Assembly (NCBI RefSeq): GCF_949628215.1
Contig: NC_134279.1
Location: forward strand, 84,501,517 to 84,565,516
Direction of reading: 5' to 3'
DNA length: 64,000 nt
Source of the DNA: Phalacrocorax aristotelis
Taxonomy: Eukaryota; Chordata; Aves; Suliformes; Phalacrocoracidae
Below are positions 24,901 through 33,469 of the stretch, piece by piece (within the stretch, counting starts at the first letter, position 1; each line of letters begins with the position of its first letter). Made by a program: the position numbers and the translations under genes. The notes beneath the pieces were generated by a model. The model saw only the letters and a list, made by a program, of their open reading frames with translations, was not told where the DNA came from and ran no database searches.

Positions 24901-27900
24901 GGGGGGCCTGTGAAGAGCCTGGTGTCCAGAGGAAGGGGGATGCAGGCAAGACAGGGTCCCACCCCGTCCTGGGATGGGGAAGGTGATGGTCCCGTGCCCA
25001 TGTGAAGGGGAGGTGGGAGCCCCCTGCCCCATGGGGCAGCCAGGGGTGTCCCAGGGTGATAGGGAGGAGGGCAGCAGGATGACTGCTGCCCTCCCCACAG
25101 ACCATGTGGATCGAGCGGACCACCTTCATAACAGCCTACCCCCTGCCCGGCATCCTGCGCTGGTTCATGGTGACTTCCACTACCATGGTGAGGAAAGGGG
25201 TGGGGGGGGTCTGGGGCCCTCCCAGGGCATCCCTTCCCCAGGCAGCATCACAAACCCCAGACGCAGGTGGGCGTGCTGCCCCCAGCCCCTTCCAGGCTTC
25301 CCAAGCTCAAGCGGCTGAAGCCAGGGTGCGGAGAGCACGTCCCGCCTGGTGCCTTGGCCGAGCCCCTGCCCTGGTCCCTGCGCCCCATCAGTCTCTGCTC
25401 TCAGTGCAAACCCGATCCAGCCCCCAGCACTCGAACTCCCAAACTCCGCGACTCCCAGCTCACTCCTGTGCCCTGTGCTCGGGCACGTGGCCCAGGGCAG
25501 CATCCGCGGCAGAGGGGACCCAGCTCCCACGTGCACTCTGCCGGCAGAGAGGGGTGCAACCACGGCCCCCTTCCTTCCCTCTGCGAGCACAGAGCCCAGC
25601 AGCAGGTGATAACCCCCTCTTTGGCATCGCCTTGGCCCCTGCTGCCCCGGCTCCAGGGCTGATCTCAGGCCAGTGCCATGTGGGAATGCTGTCCCAGGCC
25701 TCGGGAAAGGGATTGTCTGCTGACACTGGCCACAGAGACCCCCTGGTACTCAGGGCACTGACAGCCTCCATCGACGGCTGCTGGTAGCATCAACCTGGTG
25801 ACAGGGACTGGCTTGTGTGGCTCACCCACCGGGACACACACCTCTGTGGGAAGCAGGAGACTGCATGCAGGGAGCAGCAGAGGCACCGGAGGAGTTTCAG
25901 CAGATAGCTGCTACTCTGGCACTGCTGATAGCTCCACGCGTGGGTTTTATGCCTCTGCCAGAGGGAAGTGCTTGGCCAAAGTCCAGGGTGTTTCAGGTGC
26001 TACAGCAAGGACGACACCTGAAATGCAGCGGCCGGGCTGTTGCATGAGAGCTGTGCTGCAGGGTAACTGTATGGCTGCACAAGTGCTGCCGCACACGTGC
26101 ATCTGCCGCAGTGCTCGGGCTGTGCATGCTGCTCCTGCACAGCCGCCCGGCCCAGTGACAGCGACATTTACCCAGGTTTCCCATAAGCTCACCTCTGAGC
26201 TGCCGCTGCCATACAGGTGCCTTGCGTGCAGGACTAACCCTGCCGGCAGCCTGTGCTTGGAGCTGGGGACCAGCACTTCCCCCGTGAGCGCTCAGCTCAG
26301 CTCCAGGCAGCCAGTGCCAGGGGTCCGAGGGGCTTCATGGGGTGAGGTGTGCAACCCCAGGGCCTCTCTCCTGCAGGACAGGGGAGAGACCACCCTGCCG
26401 GCCTGCACCAGGATGGGCAGGCTGCTGGGTCAGCCAGCTGCTGACCTTACCTTCCTCCCTCCCTGGGCACAGACCATCATCTCCCCCCTGGAAAATGCCA
26501 TTGAGACCATGATGAAAACGAATGAGAAAATTATGAGCGAGATCAATCGGCACCAGAATGACCCCAGCCTGCCCATCAACCCGCTCTCCATGCTGCTCAA
26601 CGGCATCGTGGACCCTGCTGTCATGGGTGGCTTTGCCAAGTACGAGACGGTGAGGACACACGGGTGCGGTGCTGGGGCCAGCACAGGCACTCTTGGGGCT
26701 GGTAACTGCGGGCACCAGCACTGCTTCACGCCATCCCCTGCCTGCACGGAGCCGAGCCAGCCCATCAGGAGGACTGAGAGGGGGTTGTTGCAGGCCTTTT
26801 TCCAGGAGTCCTACCTGCAGGAGCACCCTGAGGATGAGGGGAACATTGAGAAGCTGAAGGACCTGATCGCCTGGCAGGTACAGCCCGCAGCATTCCCTGG
26901 AGGCTGGAGGGGACAGCTGCCCTGGGGCGCCAAGTGCCCAGCATCCCTGTCCCAGGGAGCCCCACAAGCCCAGGCAGACCCATCCCCATTCTCCCACAGA
27001 CCCCACTGCTGGCAGAGGGGATCCGGATCCACGGGCGGAAGGTGACGGAGGACCTGCGGCCCTTCCATGAGCGCATGGAGCAGTGCTTCGTGCAGCTGCG
27101 GGCCAAGGTGGAGAGCCAGTACGGGGTTCGGGAGATGGTGAGTGCCAGGGTGGTGAGCACGGTGCAGGCACAGCCGGGGCTGTGCGGGCAGTGTGCGGCA
27201 CCTGCGGCGTGATGCTTGACAAGTCAATGCAGGTCTGGGGCAGCAGGGAAGAGCTTGATGGAGCCGCAGCTACAGCAGCAACAGGGTGAGGGGCACTGTG
27301 CATGGGGCCCTTGGGGTCCCTGCCTGCCCTGGGTGGGGGGACAGCACTGCCGAGGGGTGCCCGATACTGGCACAAAACCAGGACCACGCAGAGAGGGCAC
27401 TGCTGGCCCTGGCTGAGCCAAGGGAAGCAGAGGGGAGGCTCTGTGCTCTCATCCCTCCTGGCACGCTCTCAGGCTCTGTGTGCTCTCAGATCTGCTTTGA
27501 GGACCGGCGGAGTGGACGACCCCGGTCCATGGCCTGGGGACCCGACTGGGACCGGCTGAGCCATTCCATAGACAGGCGAGTGCTGTGGTGGGGAGCACTG
27601 GCCCTGAGCCTCCCCCTTTCACCACCCTTACCCCTCCCTGCTGGACCCACACTGCTGAGCCATCCTCACTCTCCTCCACCCCAGACGCTTCTCTCCTACC
27701 TCCCCAGCCCACCTGGCTTCCCTTTATGCCAAGCCACGTCTCAGGGGTCCATCCTGCCATGCCACCACAGTGGCCCTGTCCCCGTGGGGGGGGCATGGAG
27801 CAGAGACACCCCATGTGGAGCCCTCAGGCTCACCTGGACACCACTGTCACCTGAGCCATCCACGCTTGTCTTGCTGGCTTGTCCTCCCTAAGCACCCACC

Positions 27901-29523
27901 GCTAAGCTCTGCCAGAGGTGGTGGTGGTGCCTGGCTGAGGGCAGCGACTCCTGGCCATGGTCCTGGCAGCCCATGGCATAGCCCTGCTCCCCATTCCCCA
28001 CTGCTGCCCGCCTGCCCCTCACCACCCACAGTTGCTCCACAGCACGGAGGCACCCCCGACCCCAAAGCCTGCCCCTCACACCTCCGAGAGCGAGGACCGC
28101 AGGAATGAGCGCAAGGAGAACCGCTCCAGCACCTTCTTTGGGTATCGGTGGCAGGACCTGCGCCAGTCCATCTCGGAGCTGCCAGAGCCCAAGGTGACGC
28201 TCGGCACAGCCTTCGTGCCTCCCCTCCTTCCTGGGGCCCCACTCGTGCTCCCCCAGGTGTCCTGCTGCACCTGGAGCCCCTGGCCCGTGGGCAGCACCAG
28301 GCATCAGGTCAGCTGGGACCCCTCGGGAGGCTGGTGGCAGCCCGTGCTGCAGGGCGCTGCTGGCTGACCACAGGGAGGGCAGGAGCAGAGGCTGGTGGGG
28401 CACAAGGCTGGAGACCCAGTGTGGTGGGCAGGGGCTGCCTTTGGGCTGAGGGCAGGGTGCTGGGGGGCATTGCGTCCTGCCAGAGGCTCCTGCATGCCCT
28501 GGGCCACGGGTGCCGCAACGCAGCCTGGCCCCCCCCGTGAGGCGCTGAGCCACCCTCTGTGCCGCAGGACGAGAAGCGGAGACTCTCCCGCAACATGAGT
28601 GAGAGCAGCCTGGGCAGCTCCGAGGGGAAACAGCCCCTGCCAAGCCGAGATGCTGCTGGTGCTCAGCCCAGCTCTGCAGGTACTCCCCACCGCGGCTGCT
28701 GGCTTGGGGCACCTTCCTGGCCCCTCATGCACCCCTGGCGAGGCTGGGGGGGACACCTTCCCTAGCCCCTACAGCCCCAAACAACATTCAGCCCTTGTCT
28801 CCATGAGCAGGGCTGTACCCCCACCCTAGCAGTGCAGGTACCAGCACCCCAGCACAGGCACCCCCACCCCCTCGCCCCATCCCCACGATGGCGCAGGCAC
28901 ATCCTGCAGCTGGGAGCAGGCAGGGAGGACTTGGTACCAAAAGCACAGGCAGACCCCATTGCGGCTCGCGTGTCCCCCACCGGACGCTCCCGTGGAGCTG
29001 CTGGTCATCGATCCTGGACCTTGTGCCGCTGGGTCTCAGTGCTGAGCTCCCAGCAGGAGCCAGCACCCCCAGCCCAGGCTGGGCTCATGCCTCTCCGCCC
29101 CAGGCCATCATGCTCCTGCAGGCAGGATTGCTGGCCCTGGCAGCCCAAAGCACACCGACGGGCCCTCCTAGGGCCCTCCACGCTGGATGATCTGCCCAGC
29201 CCACCTCCTCTGCCTGTGCAGGGCTGTCTCTGTCTCCCACCGGCTTCGGCGGCCGTGTGAAGAGTGCCAGCAAGGCCCTGCCAGCACCCCGCAGGATCAG
29301 CCCCACGGTGTACGAGACATTCCTGGAGCAGAGCGATGCGGCAACTGGAGGGAAGGTACCGCCTGGCCCATGCCTCTGGCCCCACCAGCCCCCACCACCC
29401 CCTGCCCCCACTAACTGCCCTCTGTGCTTGCAGGCATCCACATCTCCAACAGCAGATGGAAATAAAGCGCTGAAGTCGCCACCACCTCCACCACCGAAGT
29501 CCAAGCGAGTGTCACAGCTCTGA
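15946..29523 (+). CDS. DOCK-A family Rac guanine-nucleotide exchange factor, C-terminal 879 residues (5' part off window)
   Basis: 25 coding exons join in phase: 15946-16044, 16353-16447, 17767-17845, 17985-18085, 18284-18342, 19228-19376, 20741-20826, 21361-21517, 21823-21863, 22124-22214, 22305-22424, 22978-23067, 23190-23294, 24253-24394, 24579-24660, 24762-24846, 25101-25187, 26473-26649, 26794-26877, 27000-27137, 27490-27575, 28043-28193, 28568-28679, 29222-29355, 29434-29523. The protein is collinear with DOCK1/2/5, from [15 protein letters not shown] through [13 protein letters not shown] to DHR-2 (about 21.4-27.1 kb). DHR-2 contains [16 protein letters not shown] and [20 protein letters not shown], which holds the valine nucleotide sensor, so exchange activity on Rac is expected. 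The tail [15 protein letters not shown] suits SH3 binding, as in DOCK1/5. The first exons look DOCK2-like and the tail DOCK1-like, so it is not a clear ortholog of any one. RWFMV replaces the usual RWFEV. Intron 27576-28042 appears to be GC-AG. Upstream exons are outside the window. Confidence 0.9.
16457..17142 (+). mobile_element. CR1 LINE 3' fragment
   Basis: It begins just after a DOCK-like splice donor and shows the CR1 order: GGCCCTGGGGGTGCTGG, CATGAGCCAGCAGTG, TTTAGCCTGGAGAAGAG, CACAGGCTGCCCAGAGAGG, then TCTTTTCCAACCTTAATG and a terminal ATTCTATGA. It is closely similar to the copy at 34277-34950 on the other strand. A 136-codon open frame (16531-16941) inside it is a CR1 remnant, not a gene. 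Confidence 0.95.
18478..18625. repeat. degenerate short tandem repeat (about 18-22 bp unit)
   Basis: Imperfect units of the type GTGTGCAAACCTGCAGG / GTGCGAGCCTATAGGAT recur six to eight times within a DOCK-like intron. Confidence 0.7.
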
Positions 29524-30375
29524 CCCAGTGCCCGCCCACAGCTGCACCGTCCACTTGTGCCACCCCTGCCCATGAGGCTGCATAAGCCCGCAGAGCCCCT
29601 GCTCCCAGCTGGTTACTGGACAAACAGCCTTGCTTGGTCCTTGCCTGCTGGACCACCCCCCCACTCACCTCTCTTGCAGTATTTACACCACAAGCATCCC
29701 ACACAGCCATGGGGCTCCCTGTGTTCTGCGGTGCCCAGGGCGGCACAGGGCACCACCATCCCATGTCCGGCTATTGCCACCCTCCAGGTGCCCCCCAGGG
29801 CTGGGACCCACCTGCCCCTGAACACTCCCCAACCCCAGTGCTCTGCATCAGCCCTCAGGCTGCGTTTGCCTTCCTGCAGAGGTGAAGCAGTTACACACCA
29901 GCCTGTGCCAGGACGTCTCCCCAGCGCCGAGCTCCCACCCACACAGCCCCTTCAGCGGTGCAACCACACCGTGCAGAAGAGGACCTCCCTTCCTCCACCC
30001 TGAACTGCCAGTGGACCACCCCAGGCACAGGGTGACAAGCAAGCTCCCCACTGGTGTGTACTGAGCTCTTCCCTCCACTCCTGCTCTCCCCTCATCGGGC
30101 AGCTCCTGCCCCTCAGCCGCCCACCCCATGCCACAGCACCGGGACAAACGCTTCTGGCCTGGGCAGTCTCATGGCACAGGAGCCGGCCAGGTCCGCGAGT
30201 GGGCCCAGGCAGCATCATGCTTTGCAGTGCCAGCTTCCCTGCCAGTATCTGGCTTTGCAGCTGGGGCTGTGCCGGGCTGGTGCTGCTGCCTCAGCCAGCG
30301 CGCTGGGCTCCAGCCCCTGCCTCCCTGCTGCTGCAGGCCACGGCCGACTAATAAAGGACTAACACATCAGCCGGG
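29524..30375 (+). other. 3' UTR of DOCK-like gene
   Basis: The stretch after the DOCK-like stop codon has no further homologous exon and ends at a canonical poly(A) signal at 30350, giving a 3' UTR of roughly 0.85 kb. Confidence 0.6.
30350..30355 (+). terminator. poly(A) signal AATAAA of DOCK-like gene
   Basis: AATAAA lies about 830 bases after the stop codon, in the sense orientation. A second AATAAA lies inside the last coding exon at 29461-29466 (codons Asn-Lys). Confidence 0.7.
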
Positions 30376-30660
30376 CACCCTCTGGTGGGGCTGAAAACCC
30401 CGTATGAGCCCCAGTGCTCGGCCTTGCCCACACACAGCCCAAAGGGGCCTTTCCACAGCCAGGCACCATGCTGGCACTGTGCCCCAGCACCCCAAAGAGT
30501 GGGGACTTGCCCTCCTGCAGCCTGGAGTCCCACAGCAGGGAAAGCCCACGAGAACCCAATGCCACTGGGGAGCACAGTCACTCTCCCCCAGCTGGGCCAG
30601 GCTGGGTCTGGCGTGGTGACTGCAGCATGATGTTCTGCCTCCCGAGCTGGCACTGGGCTG

Positions 30661-30666
30661 TTTATT
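30661..30666 (-). terminator. poly(A) signal AATAAA of BNIP3-like gene
   Basis: TTTATT on the plus strand reads AATAAA on the minus strand, about 315 bases after the BNIP3-like stop. The DOCK-like and BNIP3-like genes thus converge with their signals about 305 bp apart. Confidence 0.75.
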
Positions 30667-30979
30667 CACACATGGTGTTGCAGGCTCAGGAGTTGTATTT
30701 ACAGTCTTGTGTTAAAGAGGAGGAACCTGGACCCGTAACCAAGGGATGGGGAGAGTGGGGCTGCCTGCAGCAGGGAGCTGCCATCAGTGGGTTCCTGTCT
30801 ACCTGGGAGGGCAGGATCAGCTCCCTAGGTTCTAAAGAAGGGACAAGGGGAGACGGTGCCTTGTGCCACAAACACGAAGTCTGGGAGCAGCTGGGCTGCG
30901 CTGGTGCCTGGGTTCCCTCCACACGCTGAGCGGAGGAGTGGAGCGGGAGAGCCACCCATCTCTTGCTGAGCCCAGCTCT

Positions 30980-32961
30980 TCACAGCGGGTTTGCTGAGGA
31001 GGCTGCCAGCCGCTTCCCAATGTAGATCCTGGATTGGAGAAAGTGACTGTAAGGTACACGCACAGGGACAGCCTGCTGGGCCTCAGCGAGCCAGTAGTGA
31101 GAGGTCAGTAGCCACGGAGACAACTGTGGCTGCTGGGAGAACCGGTGTAGAACAGCACCCAAGGATGAATGGTCCAACTCCAGGAGCGTTCCTCTGCTTC
31201 CCATGGGGACATCCCCCTGGGTCAGGGTGGCCAGGGGCCCCCGGACAGCCCAGACTGCACACATGCCCAGCAGCACAGGGCTCATCCTGCCTGCACCCAA
31301 GGGGTCAGTTCTGGCCAAGGCCACTCGACAGCACCAGTCAGTCCCATCAGAAACTCACCCCAGTCCCAGGGTCAGCACATGGCTGAGCAGCAGCGAGGGG
31401 ATGAAGAGCAGCAGCAGCTCTGAACTGAAAAGTCTCTTCTTTCTCCCTACTGCACCTCCCTGCAGGCTCCACAGCACCGGCTGGGGGGAGCACACAAAGG
31501 CAAACTCCCTGGGAAAAGTGCACGGTTAAAGGGGGCACGAGGGAAGAGGGCAGAACACAGCAGAAGGGTATGGGGACAGCAGGATGGGGGTGGCGAGGCA
31601 GACAGCAAGGGTGGGGGACAGCAGAACATGCCAGTGGGGAACATGGGCCTTACTTTGGGGTTGGATGCTGAGGGCGGCAGGCACAGGCCCAGCCGAGGGA
31701 TGCTGGCAGGCGTCGCTCCTTCCGCTCGGCTTCCTCCGGCACATCCCGCTGGAATGAGGCACAGGGCAGGTGAGGCCAGGGGCACGGCCAGCACAGCCCG
31801 CAGGGTGCAGCGCGGCACGGGGGCCAGCTCCCTTACCTGCCGGGGGTGGGGGCAGCCCAGCTGGGGCTGGCTGCAGGGAGGGAGCAGCTCACTCCCCCCA
31901 GGCTGCTCACGCGCCTGGCCGGCTCCGGCGTCATCCCAGGCTGGGGAGCCCAGTGCAAGCAGGGCACTGCAAACATAACCCCCTCGGTCACCGAGCCTGC
32001 GCCACCCCTCAGCCCCACAACAGCCACCCTGGCTGGGCAGGTCTCCCGGTGCCCGGGCTCCTCCTCGGGACTCACCTGTCACTGCTCTCTGTCTCCAGCT
32101 GGGCCTCCAGCAACATCCGCTCCACGTCAGCGTGGCAGGAGAAGAACCGTGAGGGCACAGGCTCGGGCTCTGGGCACCCTGGGCCACACCGCAGCTCCAC
32201 CCAGGAGCCTGGAGGGGCTGTCAGCCCAGTGCTGGCCGGGCCCCCGTGCCACCCACCCACCCTGCCCTGGGCCCGCCAGCACACCCCACTCTGTCCAAAA
32301 GGCCTCTTTTGGCTCACCCCATCCCGTCCGGGAGCCCTCCCTGCTGCATGCTCCACCACTGCCCAGGGACCACAGGAGCACCGAGCGTGGTCTCTGACCT
32401 GGGATGTCCTGCCCAGGGCTGCTCCTCAGTGGGGCCCCCTCCCCCAAGACCCCATCTGCCCCAGCCCCATGGTGCACGTCAGCCTGCCTGTCCAAGACCC
32501 CCGTTGATCCAGCCCACCCTCCAAGGGCACACCAGCCTACCCAGGACCCCCATGGAATCAGCCCCCCTGGTGCATGTCAGCCCACCCAGGACACCCGCCG
32601 CGGCTCCCTGCTGACCCGCCCTCCTTCCCTGGTACACATCAACCCTCCTGGGACTCCCATTGACCTAGACCCCACCCACGTGCACGTCAGCGTGCCCAGG
32701 ACCCCCGGGCTCCCCACTGACTCAGACCCTCTAGTTCATCTCAACCCCCCTAGTGCACGCCAGCCCACCCGGGAACCCCCGGCCTCAGCCCCCGCGGTGC
32801 ACGTCAGCCCACTCGGGACACCCCAGCCTCAGCCCCCGCGGTGCACATCAGCCCACCCGGGAACCCCCGGCCTCAGCCCCGCCCCGGTGCACGCCAGCCC
32901 AGCCAGGACCCCCGACCCACGCCCGGGAGCCCCACGGACCGTCGTCGCCGGCGCACGCCAT
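30980..32961 (-). CDS. BNIP3-like mitophagy receptor (BNIP3/BNIP3L family), 192 aa, six exons
   Basis: Minus-strand exons: 32940-32961, 32076-32208, 31837-31966, 31654-31748, 31359-31508, 30980-31028; phases fit throughout and the length matches BNIP3 (194 aa). The N-terminus MACAGDDGSWVEL carries the LC3-interacting motif W10-V-E-L13 very close to the start, followed by FFSCHADVERMLLEAQLETE (BNIP3: DMEKILLDAQHE). The region before the membrane, GWACACRPQHPTPKEF, aligns with WDWSSRPENIPPKEF, but the second tryptophan is Cys. The C-terminal membrane helix (about 158-181), SLLLSHVLTLGLGIYIGKRL, keeps the Ser-His pair and glycine zipper; Thr173 replaces the usual Ala. Expected role: dimeric tail-anchored receptor in the outer mitochondrial membrane recruiting LC3/GABARAP. 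Exon 1 rests on phase, the ATG and the SWVEL join; its donor (GTCCGT) is weak. It differs enough from BNIP3 and BNIP3L to be a separate paralog, perhaps the ortholog of fish bnip4. Confidence 0.88.
32440..32920. repeat. degenerate GC-rich tandem repeat in BNIP3-like intron 1
   Basis: Imperfect units of about 45 bp with GGTGCACGTCAGCCCACCCG followed by CCCCCGGCCTCAGCC recur, best preserved at about 32740-32900. Confidence 0.7.
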
Positions 32962-33004
32962 GGCCCCGCGGGTGCAGCCGCGCTCAGCCCCCGCCGCTCT
33001 GCCA

Positions 33005-33014
33005 GTCACGTGAC
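33005..33014 (-). promoter_or_regulatory. CLEAR/E-box palindrome GTCACGTGAC upstream of BNIP3-like start
   Basis: A perfect 10-base palindrome matching the TFEB/TFE3/MITF CLEAR consensus sits 44 bases upstream of the BNIP3-like ATG. It also contains the ACGTG hypoxia-response core. BNIP3 itself is a known HIF target through a CACGTG-type element. Functional use here is inferred. Confidence 0.6.
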
Positions 33015-33390
33015 GCCCGCGAGCCCCCATGTAAATAAAACCACCGGCACCGGGAGCCCGTGTCTTAAAAGGGCACCGGCTCCGTGCTCTGGGGCCCGCG
33101 CGACCGGCAGGGGGGCGTGAACGCCGGCGGAGGCCGGGTTCCCGTAGGGCTCCCCTCCAGCGCCGCCCCGGGGCCGCGGCGGCCGGTCACAGCTCGCTCG
33201 GCACGGCAGGCGCCGGTCCCGCCGCGTTGCCCCTTTAAGCGGCGCCTACGTGCGGCGAGCGAGCGGGCGGCGGCCGCGGCGCGTGCGGATCCGCACGGAG
33301 CCGGGCTGGCGCTGGCCCCGCCCCCCGCCCGGTGGCCCCGCCCCCCCGCCCGGTGCCCGCAGAGCCGAGCCGCGCCAGACGCTGCCGCCG

Positions 33391-33396
33391 TTTATT
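33391..33396 (-). terminator. poly(A) signal AATAAA of AUP1
   Basis: TTTATT on the plus strand lies 74 bases past the AUP1 stop (33470-33472), so the AUP1 3' UTR is very short. Confidence 0.75.
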
Positions 33397-33469
33397 TCCG
33401 CCGCCAGGGGGCGCCCCGGCCCGGCCGCGCAGGGCTCGGGCGCTTCCGGTCCCGCCCCGCCGCGCCCGC

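Noticed and set aside
29461-29466. AATAAA inside the last DOCK-like coding exon as the true transcript end
   Set aside because: It is read as Asn-Lys in frame, the coding continues to a family-like proline-rich end, and a better-placed signal follows at 30350.
15946-29523. Possibility that the DOCK-like locus is a pseudogene
   Set aside because: All 25 exons keep frame and acceptable splice sites and the DHR-2 core is intact.
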